Shown piece after piece: positions 54,944-63,393 of a stretch of DNA of 64,000 nucleotides. Both the position numbers and the translations under genes were made by a program. The notes under the pieces are model-generated. The model had not been told where the DNA came from and searched no databases. It saw only the letters and a program-made list of their open reading frames with translations. This DNA comes from Actinomycetes bacterium (lineage in GTDB: Bacteria > Actinomycetota > Actinomycetes > Actinomycetales > Microbacteriaceae), in assembly GCA_023431405.1 (NCBI GenBank), contig JAEYVZ010000006.1, positions 62,001-126,000 on the forward strand, written 5' to 3'. The first letter of the stretch is position 1, and every line of letters starts with the position of its first letter.

Positions 54944-56257
54944 TCAGTACCAGATGCTCAGCCGCGGGGTCTGCGGGGAGGCGAACAGACGGGTGAGCCG
55001 CGCAGGGTCATCGGCGTGGATGCGGCCGGCCCGCGCGAGAGTCGCGGGCGAGACGCCGCCGAGGTAGATCGACGCCAGCTCCGCGACCCCGAGCCGGGCG
55101 ACAGGAGCCTCATGCGTCGTCTCGGCGGGAACGACTCGCGCCGAACCGTCGGCCGATGCCGTCAGGAGGTAGCGCCCGTCGGCGAAACCCAGCGGGTCGT
55201 CGACCTCGAGCAGCACCGTGTCGACGACGTCGTATCGCCGCGCTTCGAGCGCCTTGGCGACGTCGAGGATGCGGAGGTACTGATGGTCGTTGACGCGGAT
55301 CTTCACCGCTCGCTGGTCGGCGATCATCCACCACAGCGGCTCGTCGACCGACAGCAGGTGGGCACTGATGGTGCCGATCAGGTCCATCGACAGCAGGAAG
55401 CGCCACAGACCCGCGTAGGCGGCGTCGGTGACGGAGAGCATGAGCACGACGTCGAGCGAGGACGACGCGTAGTCGTCGTCGTTCTCCGTCACGCGGTAGG
55501 CGACGAGACCTTCCACCTCCCCCGCCGTGGAGCGGTACTGCGCGACCCTCAGCTGCTCGGCCTTCTGCGCGTCGGGGCGCAGGCCGAACGTGCGGTCCCA
55601 GTCGCCTCCGGGCATGTCGATCTCACCGGGACTGCTGAGCCGCGCACGGTCGTGGAGCCCGGGCGCGAGGGCGCGACCCTGCTCGCGGGAGATGAAGTCG
55701 ACGCGGCCCTCCGGCTCGGGCACCCGCCAGCCCGCCCGCCGCACATCGATGGTCCACGACGCGGCCGCGGCGGCGGGACCGTAGCCGAACCTGCCGTAGA
55801 TCGTCGACTCGCTCACTGTGAGCATCGCGAGCGGGAAGCCGGATGCGGCGGCCGTCCGCAGCTCGCCCCGCATGATGGTGCGAAGCAGCCCGCGCCGGCG
55901 GTGCGTGGGGGCGACCGTGACCGAGCTCACCGCGCACGCCGGCACGGTGGCCTCACCCGGAACGGTCAGCTCCGCACCCCAGGTGACGAACGTCGCCACC
56001 GGGACCTCGGGCTGAACACCCGTCGGGTCGTACACGCCGAGCTTGCGGCGGTACGCGCTGCGCTCGAAGAACTGCTGACGCTGGGCGTCGCTGGGCTCGC
56101 CATCGAGGAATCCGCGGGCGACGGCACCGATCCAGGCGTCGGTCTGCGCGCGGTCGGCGTCGTCGACGCGGCGTGCGTCGAGCTTCTGCGCCGCGAGGGT
56201 CTCGACGAGGGACGTGTCGAGGTCGGCATCGTGGAAGGTGCGGTGGAGTTCGCTCAT
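54944..56257 (-). CDS. Eis-like GNAT family N-acetyltransferase
   Basis: A 437-residue acetyltransferase of the Eis (enhanced intracellular survival) family. The N-terminal GNAT domain has the acetyl-CoA loop VTVAPTHRRRGLLRTIM near residue 112 and the conserved LTVSESTIYGRFGYGPA block near 143, whose Tyr is the general acid in Eis. A second GNAT-like domain and a C-terminal sterol-carrier-like domain follow. The protein ends in SIWY, giving the free aromatic C-terminus that Eis uses as base. Homologues acetylate aminoglycosides and other amines; substrate here is unknown. It is separated from ispE by a 91-base gap holding a tandem repeat. Confidence 0.88.
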   Translation of the reverse strand: MSELHRTFHDADLDTSLVETLAAQKLDARRVDDADRAQTDAWIGAVARGFLDGEPSDAQRQQFFERSAYRRKLGVYDPTGVQPEVPVATFVTWGAELTVPGEATVPACAVSSVTVAPTHRRRGLLRTIMRGELRTAAASGFPLAMLTVSESTIYGRFGYGPAAAAASWTIDVRRAGWRVPEPEGRVDFISREQGRALAPGLHDRARLSSPGEIDMPGGDWDRTFGLRPDAQKAEQLRVAQYRSTAGEVEGLVAYRVTENDDDYASSSLDVVLMLSVTDAAYAGLWRFLLSMDLIGTISAHLLSVDEPLWWMIADQRAVKIRVNDHQYLRILDVAKALEARRYDVVDTVLLEVDDPLGFADGRYLLTASADGSARVVPAETTHEAPVARLGVAELASIYLGGVSPATLARAGRIHADDPARLTRLFASPQTPRLSIWY

Positions 56258-56291
56258 GGTTCCTCGGTTGTGGCGGGGGTCGTGGCTGCCT

Positions 56292-56327
56292 GGGGTGTGA
56301 CGGATCTGGGGTCTGACGGATCTGGGG
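56292..56327. repeat. 16-bp tandem repeat between ispE and the Eis-like gene
   Basis: TGACGGATCTGGGG occurs at 56298-56311 and 56314-56327, a 16-base period, and a partial third copy (GGGGTG) precedes it. It lies in the leader of the Eis-like gene on the minus strand and could be a regulator site or slippage product. Confidence 0.6.
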
Positions 56328-56348
56328 AGAGCGCGGCGGCGTGCCGTA

Positions 56349-57284
56349 TCAGTCGACCATGACGGTACGGGCGCCCGCCACCGGCCCATGCGCACGGACG
56401 GCGGAGTGACCGCGTGCGGAGAGCCGGTCGGCCAGCGACGCGGCCGCCTGCTCGCCGGAGCAGAGGAAGGCGACGGTCGGTCCCGATCCCGAGACGATGC
56501 CCGCCAGCGCGCCCAGAGCCACGCCCTCGTCGATCAGCTCTCCGAGCTCGGGACGCCGCTCGACGGCGACCGCCTGGAGGTCGTTGCGCACGGCACGAGA
56601 GAGGGCCTCCGCGTCGCCGGCGCGCAGCGCCTGCAGGACCGCCGGATCGATGCTCGGGGCTGCCCGCTGCGGCGCGATGTCGGCACGCGCGCGCAGGGCA
56701 TCGAGGCCCGCGTACGCCTCCGGTGTCGAGAGGCCTTCGGCCTGGGTCACGAGCACCCAGTCGAAGCGCCCGCGCACGAGCGCCGGGGCGAGTTCGTCGC
56801 CGCGCCCCGTTCCGACGGCGGTGCCGCCACGCAGCGCGAAGGGCACATCGGCGCCCAGCTGCGCCGCGAGCGTGTGCAGCTCGGCGTTCGACAGCCGCCC
56901 GCCGAGCAGTTCGTTGACCGCCACGAGCGCAGCGGCGGCATCCGCAGACCCGCCTCCCATGCCGCCGGCCACGGGCACGCCCTTGTGGACGCGCAGCGCG
57001 ATCCCCGACTCCCACCCGCAGGCGCGGGCGACCAGGCGTGCGGCGCGCACGGCGAGGTTGCGGTCGTCGAGGGGAACACCGCCCACCTCGACGTCGCCGC
57101 TCACGGCGATCGTGAACTCGTCGGCGACCGTCGCCCAGAGATCCTCGTACAGCGAAAGCGCCTGATAGACGGATGCCACGTCGTGATATCCGTCGGCCTG
57201 CACATCGCCGACCTCGAAGAAGATGTTGACCTTGCCGGGCGCGCGCACATGGACGCGGCGCGCCTGATCTCCCGCGAGAGTCAC
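56349..57284 (-). CDS. ispE: 4-diphosphocytidyl-2-C-methyl-D-erythritol kinase
   Basis: GHMP kinase of the MEP isoprenoid pathway. The 311 residues show VRAPGKVNIFFEVGDVQADGYHDV near residue 14 (core APGKVNIFF), the ATP loop VPVAGGMGGGSADAAAAL near 105 and the C-terminal IVSGSGPTVAFLC near 265. The GTG at 57284 is chosen because it overlaps the aldo/keto reductase stop as GTGA, the arrangement used throughout this operon; an ATG at 57299 is also in frame. It belongs to the rsmA-AKR-ispE operon; rsmA and ispE are a common actinobacterial pair. uppS, at the other window end, uses the same precursor pool. Confidence 0.95.
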   Translation of the reverse strand: MTLAGDQARRVHVRAPGKVNIFFEVGDVQADGYHDVASVYQALSLYEDLWATVADEFTIAVSGDVEVGGVPLDDRNLAVRAARLVARACGWESGIALRVHKGVPVAGGMGGGSADAAAALVAVNELLGGRLSNAELHTLAAQLGADVPFALRGGTAVGTGRGDELAPALVRGRFDWVLVTQAEGLSTPEAYAGLDALRARADIAPQRAAPSIDPAVLQALRAGDAEALSRAVRNDLQAVAVERRPELGELIDEGVALGALAGIVSGSGPTVAFLCSGEQAAASLADRLSARGHSAVRAHGPVAGARTVMVD

Positions 57285-58339
57285 GCGTTCTCTGCCCACA
57301 GCGGCCCGATGCCGCCGGCGATCACATCGATCTGCTCGAGCTCCTCGGTGTCGAAGGCGGGTCCGTCCACGGCCGCCAGATTCTCGTCGAGCTGTTCGGG
57401 ACGCGACGCGCCGATGAGCGCCGAGGCGACGACCTCATCGCGCAGGACCCACTGCAGCGCCATCTGGGCGAGGGTCTGGCCGCGCTCTCGCGCGACGACA
57501 TCGAGCGCACGCAGGCCGCTGAGCGCGTCCTCCGTGAGACGAGACTCGGGCAGCGACGAGCGCTGCTGCGAGCGCACCGCCGTGCCGTCGTCGAGGTAGC
57601 GGCTCGTGAGAAGGCCCTGCGCGAGCGGCACGAACGCGATCGCCCCCAGCCCTTCCTGCCTGAGAACGCCCGTCAGCCCGTCTTCGATCCAGCGGTCGAG
57701 GATCGAGTAGGAGGGCTGGTGGATGATCAGCGGAGTGCCGAGCGACCGGGCGATGGCCGCCGCCTCCGCCGTCTGGCGTTCGCCGTACGACGAGATCCCG
57801 ACGTAGAGCGCCTTCCCCTGGCGCACGAGCGTGTCGAGCGCACCGATCGTCTCCTCCAGCGGGGTGACCGGGTCGAAGCGGTGCGAGTAGAAGATGTCGA
57901 CGTAGTCGATGCTCATGCGGCGCAGCGACTGCTCCGCACTCGCGATGAGGTACTTGCGCGACCCCCACTGGCCGTAGGGGCCCTCCCACATGTCGTAGCC
58001 CGCCTTGGACGAGATGATGAGCTCGTCGCGGTAGGGCGCGAAGTCCTCCCGCATCATCCGCCCGAAGTTCGTCTCGGCGGAGCCGTAGGGCGGGCCGTAG
58101 TTGTTCGCCAGGTCGAAGTGCGTGATGCCCCGGTCGAACGCGTGACGCAGAAGCGCGCGCTGCCCATCGAAGGCGAAGTTGTCACCGAAGTTCCACCACA
58201 GCCCCAGAGAGATCGGTGGCAGGAGGAGGCCGCTGCGCCCCACCCGCCGGTACGTCGTCTCGGTGTTGCGATCGCGCTCCGCGGTGTACGGGCGGTGGAT
58301 GTCGCGCGTACGCGGAAGGGCGAAGTCGTTCTCGGTCAC
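57281..58339 (-). CDS. Aldo/keto reductase (YghZ/GPR-like)
   Basis: NADPH-dependent oxidoreductase of 352 residues with the TIM-barrel AKR fold. The catalytic set is visible: Asp and Tyr in HFDLANNYGPPYGSAE near residue 73, Lys in LIISSKAGYDMW near 109 and His in DIFYSHRFDPVTP near 146. The C-terminus carries QWVLRDEVVASALIGASRPEQLDEN near 305 (core SALIGASRPEQL), the NADPH-binding segment. The sequence resembles the YghZ group, which reduces L-glyceraldehyde 3-phosphate and methylglyoxal. The gene is inserted between rsmA and ispE with GTGA overlaps on both sides, so it is tightly coupled, although no functional link to either is known. Confidence 0.9.
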   Translation of the reverse strand: MTENDFALPRTRDIHRPYTAERDRNTETTYRRVGRSGLLLPPISLGLWWNFGDNFAFDGQRALLRHAFDRGITHFDLANNYGPPYGSAETNFGRMMREDFAPYRDELIISSKAGYDMWEGPYGQWGSRKYLIASAEQSLRRMSIDYVDIFYSHRFDPVTPLEETIGALDTLVRQGKALYVGISSYGERQTAEAAAIARSLGTPLIIHQPSYSILDRWIEDGLTGVLRQEGLGAIAFVPLAQGLLTSRYLDDGTAVRSQQRSSLPESRLTEDALSGLRALDVVARERGQTLAQMALQWVLRDEVVASALIGASRPEQLDENLAAVDGPAFDTEELEQIDVIAGGIGPLWAENA

Positions 58340-59202
58340 TCCCCCAGGCTAGCGACCGACGCGCTCACGTGGGAGATGGCCACGAAGTCGTCGATGGTGA
58401 GCTCCTCCCCCCGCGCGGTGGGCGCGACACCCGCCGCTTCGAGCACCTCGGACGCGGCCGCGGCCGAGCCGCCCAGCAGCGATCCGAGCGCCTGGCGCAG
58501 CATCTTGCGCCGCTGCTGGAAGGCCGCGTCGACGATGCGGAAGGTGCGACGCCGCTCCGCCTCGCTGCCGCGCACCGTCTCGTCTCGATCGAACGCGACG
58601 AGCACGCTGTCGACGTTGGGGACGGGCCAGAACACCTGCCGGGACACGGTGCCGGCGAGCCGCCACGATCCGTACCAGGCGGCCTTGACGCTCGGAGCGC
58701 CGTAGATCTTCGATCCGGGGGGCGCGGCGAGCCGCTCGCCGACCTCCGCCTGCACCATGACGACGCCGCGACGGATGCCGGGGAAGGTCTCCATGAAATG
58801 CAGCAGCACGGGCACGCTGACGTTGTACGGAAGGTTCGCCACGAGCACGTCGGGGTCTCCGGGAAGCTCTGTCACCCGGAGCGCGTCGGCAGCGATCACG
58901 CGCAGCGCCCCCTCGGGGACGCCGTGGGCCGCCGCCGTCTCGGGAAGCCGCTCGGCCAGCCGCCGGTCGATCTCCACGGCGGTCACCGGTGCGCCCGTCT
59001 CGAGGATCGCGAGCGTCAGCGACCCGAGGCCCGGGCCGACCTCGACGACGTGGTCGTCGGCGGTGACGCGTGCGACATGGACGATCTTGCGCACCGTATT
59101 CGCGTCGACGACGAAGTTCTGACCGAGCTTCTTGGTCGGCGTCACATCGAGGTCGGCGGCGAGCGCACGGATCTCCGCGGCACCGAGCAGAGTCACGGGC
59201 AT
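58336..59202 (-). CDS. rsmA: 16S rRNA (adenine(1518)-N6/adenine(1519)-N6)-dimethyltransferase
   Basis: KsgA enzyme that dimethylates two adjacent adenines in helix 45 of 16S rRNA. The 288 residues show KKLGQNFVVDANTVRKIV near residue 24, SAM motif VVEVGPGLGSLTLAIL near 52, VTAVEIDRRLAERL near 73 and the catalytic NLPYNVSVPVLLHF near 123. The C-terminal helical domain has RRKMLRQALGSLL near 237. The ATG at 59202 has TAGGCT 8 nt upstream. The gene starts an operon with the aldo/keto reductase and ispE, joined by GTGA overlaps. The 55-base gap from hemL suggests separate initiation. Confidence 0.96.
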   Translation of the reverse strand: MPVTLLGAAEIRALAADLDVTPTKKLGQNFVVDANTVRKIVHVARVTADDHVVEVGPGLGSLTLAILETGAPVTAVEIDRRLAERLPETAAAHGVPEGALRVIAADALRVTELPGDPDVLVANLPYNVSVPVLLHFMETFPGIRRGVVMVQAEVGERLAAPPGSKIYGAPSVKAAWYGSWRLAGTVSRQVFWPVPNVDSVLVAFDRDETVRGSEAERRRTFRIVDAAFQQRRKMLRQALGSLLGGSAAAASEVLEAAGVAPTARGEELTIDDFVAISHVSASVASLGE

Positions 59203-59209
59203 GGCATCC

Positions 59210-59215
59210 AGCCTA
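59210..59215 (-). promoter_or_regulatory. -10 hexamer of the rsmA operon, near-leaderless
   Basis: TAGGCT on the minus strand ends 8 nt before the ATG at 59202. Confidence 0.5.
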
Positions 59216-59257
59216 CCCAGGCGCCGCCGGCACCGACGGGCGTGCTCTCTCCGGCCC

Positions 59258-60562
59258 TCACCCCGCGGCGGCGCGGGCCGCGGCCGGGAGGGCGTCGCGG
59301 ACGGCGGTCAGCGCAGCGTCGTCGTGAGCGGCGGTGAGGAACCAGGCCTCGTACGCCGACGGCGGCAGGGAGACGCCGGAGTCGAGCATCGAGTGGAAGA
59401 ACCGCGCGTAGGCGGCGGCATCCTGTCGCTGTGCGGTCGCGTAGTCGGCGACGCCGCCCGTCACCTCGTCGCCGAAGAAGACGCTGAAGAGGGTGCCCGC
59501 CCGCTGCACCACGTGGGGCACACCGGCCTCGTCGAGGGCGGCACCCACCGCTGCAGCCAGGGTGTCGGCCGCGTCGGCGATGCGCGCGTACACGTCGGCG
59601 TCGGCCAGCCGGAGCGTCGCGAGCCCTGCCGCGACGGCGACCGGGTTACCGCTGAGGGTGCCCGCCTGGTAGACGGGTCCTGCCGGGGCGAGGAGGTCCA
59701 TCACGTCGGCGCGTCCGCCGAGGGCGGCCACCGGCATCCCGCCGCCGATGACCTTGCCGAACGTCACGAGGTCGGCCCGGACATCTTCGCCGGCCTCCCG
59801 CAGCACCTGGGCGTAGCCGCCGGCAGCAGAACGGAAACCGGTGAGCACCTCGTCGCTGATGAGCAGCGCCCCATGCGCGTCGCACAGGCCGCGCAGAAGC
59901 GTCGTGAAGCCGGGCGACGGCGGCACGACCCCCATGTTGGCGGCGGCCGCCTCGGTGATGACGGCGGCGATCCGTCCCCGGTGCGCGGCGAAGACGGCGG
60001 TGAGGGCATCCGGGTCGTTGTAGGGCACGACCAGGGTCTGGGCGGCGATGGCCTCCGGCACGCCCGCCGACCCCGGGAGGGCGAAGGTGGCCAGGCCCGA
60101 ACCGGCCGCGGCGAGGAGCCCGTCGGAGTGGCCGTGGTAATGCCCCGCGAACTTGACGAGCAGATCGCGCCCGGTCGCACCGCGGGCCAGCCGGATCGCG
60201 GTCATCGTGGCCTCGGTTCCCGTCGAGACCAGCCGCACCTTCTCCACGCCGGGCACGCGTGCGGCGATCTCCTCGGCGAGCTCGGCCTCGGCAGCCGTCG
60301 GCGCGCCGAACGACAGACCTCTGCGCGCCGCGGCGACGACCGCCTCCACCACCTCAGGGTGGGCGTGGCCGAGGAGAGCGGGCCCCCAGCTGGCGACCAG
60401 GTCGACGTAGCGGCGACCGTCGGCGTCGGTCACGTAGGCGCCCTCGGCCGAGGTGATGAAGCGGGGCGTCCCCCCGACCGAGCCGTACGCGCGCACCGGC
60501 GAGTCGACCCCGCCGGGGATCACACGCTGGGCGCGGGCGAAGAGTGCGTCGTTCTGGGTCAT
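59258..60562 (-). CDS. hemL: Glutamate-1-semialdehyde 2,1-aminomutase
   Basis: PLP enzyme converting glutamate-1-semialdehyde to 5-aminolevulinate. The 434 residues show PGGVDSPVRAYGSVGGTP near residue 16, VSTGTEATMTAIRLAR near 112, KFAGHYHGHSDG near 137, ISDEVLTGFR near 235 and the PLP Lys270 in TFGKVIGGGMPVAALGG (core FGKVIGG). It implies the C5 (tRNA-Glu) route to haem. The start at 60562 is the ATG of MTQNDALF; 61 bases separate it from hemB. It is the last gene of the hemH-hemC-hemD-hemB-hemL series. Confidence 0.96.
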   Translation of the reverse strand: MTQNDALFARAQRVIPGGVDSPVRAYGSVGGTPRFITSAEGAYVTDADGRRYVDLVASWGPALLGHAHPEVVEAVVAAARRGLSFGAPTAAEAELAEEIAARVPGVEKVRLVSTGTEATMTAIRLARGATGRDLLVKFAGHYHGHSDGLLAAAGSGLATFALPGSAGVPEAIAAQTLVVPYNDPDALTAVFAAHRGRIAAVITEAAAANMGVVPPSPGFTTLLRGLCDAHGALLISDEVLTGFRSAAGGYAQVLREAGEDVRADLVTFGKVIGGGMPVAALGGRADVMDLLAPAGPVYQAGTLSGNPVAVAAGLATLRLADADVYARIADAADTLAAAVGAALDEAGVPHVVQRAGTLFSVFFGDEVTGGVADYATAQRQDAAAYARFFHSMLDSGVSLPPSAYEAWFLTAAHDDAALTAVRDALPAAARAAAG

Positions 60563-60623
60563 GCGTTGCCTTCGTTCTGGGTCGTCTCGGATGTGCGGGT
60601 CGGTCGCGGGGCGAAGCCGCGGA

Positions 60624-61619
60624 TCAGGTGAGGTCGTCGCCGGCGCGCAGGCGCGCGGCGACCTCGACGGCCCAATAGGTGAGGATCGCCTCGGCGCCGG
60701 CGCGACGGATGCCGACGAGCGTCTCTCCGATCGCACGCTCGCGGTCGATCAGGCCCGCCTGTGCGGCGTGCTCGATGAGGGCGTACTCCCCCGACACCTG
60801 GTACGCCCACACCGGTACCGGCGAGGCGTCGGCGACCGTCGCGAGCACGTCGAGGTAGGGGCCGGCGGGCTTGACCATGACGATGTCTGCGCCCTCCTCG
60901 GCATCCACGAGCGCCTCCTGGAGCCCTTCGCGCGCGTTGGCCGGGTCGAGTTGATAGGTGCGCCGGTCGCCGTCGAGCGTCGACTCGACGGCGTCGCGGA
61001 ACGGCCCGTAGAACGCGGAGGCGTACTTCGCGGCGTAGGCGAGGATGACCACCCCCGTGTGCCCGGCGCCGTCGAGGGCGCGGCGGACGGCTGCGACCTG
61101 ACCGTCCATCATGCCCGACAGGCCGAGGATGTCGGCGCCGGCTTCCGCTTGGGCCACGGCCATCCGTGCGTAGACCTCGAGCGTCGCGTCGTTGTCGACG
61201 GAGCCGTCGGCGGCGAGCACACCGCAATGGCCGTGGTCGGTGAACTCGTCGAGGCAGAGGTCGGCCTGCACCGTGAGACGACCGGCGGCAGCGGCGGACG
61301 CGACGGCGATGGCGCGGTTGAGGATGCCGTCGGGGTCGGTCGCACCGAAGCCGGTCGCGTCGCGATGGGCGGGGACGCCGAACAGCATGATTCCGCCGAT
61401 GCCGACGGCGACGGCCTCCGCGACGACGCCCGGAAGCGCGCTCAGCGGGTGCTGGAAGACACCCGGCATGCTGGCGATCGGCTGCGCCTGCTCGATGCCC
61501 TCGCGCACGAAGACGGGGAGGATGAGGCGCCGCGGCGTCAGATCGTGCTCGGCGACGAGGCGGCGCAGCGCGGGCGTGGCTCGTGTGCGGCGAAGCCGGC
61601 GTTCGGGGAAAGCGGTCAT
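60624..61619 (-). CDS. hemB: Porphobilinogen synthase (delta-aminolevulinic acid dehydratase)
   Basis: Condenses two 5-aminolevulinates to porphobilinogen. The 331 residues show SMPGVFQHPLSAL near residue 50, the metal region DLCLDEFTDHGHCG (120-133), the first catalytic Lys in AYAAKYASAFYGPFRDA near 199 and the second in DIVMVKPAGPYLDV near 251. The zinc form uses three Cys; here the middle one is Asp124, with Cys122 and Cys132 kept, a hybrid between zinc- and magnesium-type sites. The start at 61619 overlaps the hemD stop as ATGA. The assignment is firm. Confidence 0.96.
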   Translation of the reverse strand: MTAFPERRLRRTRATPALRRLVAEHDLTPRRLILPVFVREGIEQAQPIASMPGVFQHPLSALPGVVAEAVAVGIGGIMLFGVPAHRDATGFGATDPDGILNRAIAVASAAAAGRLTVQADLCLDEFTDHGHCGVLAADGSVDNDATLEVYARMAVAQAEAGADILGLSGMMDGQVAAVRRALDGAGHTGVVILAYAAKYASAFYGPFRDAVESTLDGDRRTYQLDPANAREGLQEALVDAEEGADIVMVKPAGPYLDVLATVADASPVPVWAYQVSGEYALIEHAAQAGLIDRERAIGETLVGIRRAGAEAILTYWAVEVAARLRAGDDLT

Positions 61620-62443
61620 GAGGCGGCCTCCGGTCGGGGTGTGGAGTCGAGTTCTGCGATGAGCGCATCGACGCTCTGGGTACGGGCGGTGTGAGTGACG
61701 ACGAAGCCGATGCGCTCGGCGTCGCGGGTGGTGCCGGGACCGATGGACGCGACCGCGACCCCGCCGGCGAGAGGACCGACCTGGCGGCGTAGCTCACGCG
61801 CGACGCTCAGCGACGTCAGCAGCACCACATCGACCCCGCCGCCCCGGAGCGACGCGACCACGTCGGGATCGAGGTCGATCCCGACCGTGCGGTAGCCGAT
61901 GCACACGTCGACGGTGAATCCGCGCAGCTCCAGCTCGTCGGAGACGACGGCCGTGGCGAGGTCGGAGCGCACGACCAGGCAGCGTCCGGTCGCGCGCGGG
62001 TCGCGCCCGGCGCACCACTGAGCCGTCAGGGCAGCAGCCGAGGCCTGCCCCGCCGGAACGAAGGAGACCTCCGCACCGAGCTCGGCGACGGCCCTCGCCG
62101 TGGCCGATCCGACGGCGGCGATCCGGGTCGTGGCGGGCACGCGGATGCCGGCGAGGGCGAGCTGCTCCACCGCCGCGGCACTCGTGACGAACAGCCACGC
62201 GTACTCCCCGGCGGCCAGCGCCGCGAAGGCGCGGTCTCGCGCCGCTGTGTCACGCGGCGGGGCCGAGGCGATCACGGGGGCGATGATCCCTTCGGCGCCG
62301 CGGCGGGCGAGGTCGGCACGCACCCTCTCCCCCCACGCGCCGCCGCGAGGGATGAGCACCCGTCGACCGCGGAGGCCGCCCCCGCCGTCGATGGCGACGG
62401 TGCGACCACCGCGGCGGGCCTCGTCCCGTGCCGCGGCCGTCAC
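61616..62443 (-). CDS. hemD: Uroporphyrinogen-III synthase
   Basis: Cyclises hydroxymethylbilane to uroporphyrinogen III with inversion of ring D. The 275 residues are weakly conserved, as usual for HemD. Visible are the N-terminal LRGRRVLIPRGGAWGERV near residue 25, YAWLFVTSAAAVEQLA near 79, TTRIAAVGSATARAV near 102 with the phosphate-binding SAT, and ASIGPGTTRDAERIG near 233. The GTG start at 62443 overlaps the hemC stop as GTGA; the first 20 residues are not family-like, so a later start is conceivable. Position between hemC and hemB strongly supports the call. Confidence 0.92.
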   Translation of the reverse strand: MTAAARDEARRGGRTVAIDGGGGLRGRRVLIPRGGAWGERVRADLARRGAEGIIAPVIASAPPRDTAARDRAFAALAAGEYAWLFVTSAAAVEQLALAGIRVPATTRIAAVGSATARAVAELGAEVSFVPAGQASAAALTAQWCAGRDPRATGRCLVVRSDLATAVVSDELELRGFTVDVCIGYRTVGIDLDPDVVASLRGGGVDVVLLTSLSVARELRRQVGPLAGGVAVASIGPGTTRDAERIGFVVTHTARTQSVDALIAELDSTPRPEAAS

Positions 62444-63393
62444 CGCCGCGTCCCCGCGAGGTCGGCGAGGTCGGCCGCTCCCCCGGCGAGCAGTTCCGCG
62501 GTGATCGAGGCCGCCGTCTGCGGGCGCTCGTCGTCGGAGGCGGCGGCCGCGTCGACGGTGCGCTCGACGCGCACCGAACGGGCCCCGTCGAGGGAGTACA
62601 CCTCGGCCACCAGCGAGATCGACGCCGGCGCGTCCACGGCATCCGTGTGCCGGGCGCTGATGCCGACAGGGGCGGCGCATCCCGCCTCGAGCGCCGCCAG
62701 CACGGCGCGCTCGAGGAGGCTCGCGGCCGTGGACGGCGCGTCTCCCACGAGGGCGACGAGGTCGGCGAGCTCCGGATCATCGCTGCGCACCTCGACGGCG
62801 AGGGCGCCCTGTCCCGCCGAGGTCGGCCACGTGTCGAGGTCGAAGCGGTCGGCGATCTCGTCGGTGCGGCCGAGGCGCGTCAGGCCCGCCTCGGCGAGAA
62901 CGATCGCGTCGTACTCGCCGTCGTGCACCTTGCGCAGCCGCGTGTCGACGTTGCCCCGGATGCCGCGCACCTGGAGGTCGGGCCGGTGCCGGAGGAGCTG
63001 GGCGACGCGCCGCGGCGAGCCGCTGCCGATCACGGCGCCGTCGGGGAGGGTGTGCAGCGTATGCCCGCCGCGGCTGCAGAGCACATCGCGCTGCGACGCA
63101 CGAGGCGGCACGGCGGCCAGGGCGAGCCCGGGCACGGCGCCGGTGGGGAGGTCTTTCATCGAGTGCACGACGAGGTCGCACTCATCGCGCAGCAGCGCCT
63201 CGCGGAGCGCCGCGACGAACACGCCGGTGCCGCCCAGCTGCGTGAGAGGACCGGTGAGCACATCTCCCGCGGTCGTGATGGGCACGAGCTCGACGTCGCG
63301 GCCCGTGGCCGCCCGCAGGGCATCGGCGACGTGGCCGGACTGCGTCGTCGCCAGGGCGCTCGCCCGGGTCCCGAGCCGGAGCGGGGCGCTCAC
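62440..63393 (-). CDS. hemC: Hydroxymethylbilane synthase (porphobilinogen deaminase)
   Basis: Polymerises four porphobilinogens to hydroxymethylbilane. The 317 residues show LGTRASALATTQSGHV near residue 7, TGVFVAALREALL near 56, DLVVHSMKDLPT near 73, IGSGSPRRVAQL near 122, VRGIRGNVDTRLRK near 142, and Cys239 in EAGCAAPVG, where the dipyrromethane cofactor attaches. The GTG start at 63393 overlaps the hemH stop as GTGA. The catalytic Asp (DAIVLAEAGL region and DGEYD) is in place. It is part of the haem operon. Confidence 0.97.
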   Translation of the reverse strand: MSAPLRLGTRASALATTQSGHVADALRAATGRDVELVPITTAGDVLTGPLTQLGGTGVFVAALREALLRDECDLVVHSMKDLPTGAVPGLALAAVPPRASQRDVLCSRGGHTLHTLPDGAVIGSGSPRRVAQLLRHRPDLQVRGIRGNVDTRLRKVHDGEYDAIVLAEAGLTRLGRTDEIADRFDLDTWPTSAGQGALAVEVRSDDPELADLVALVGDAPSTAASLLERAVLAALEAGCAAPVGISARHTDAVDAPASISLVAEVYSLDGARSVRVERTVDAAAASDDERPQTAASITAELLAGGAADLADLAGTRR

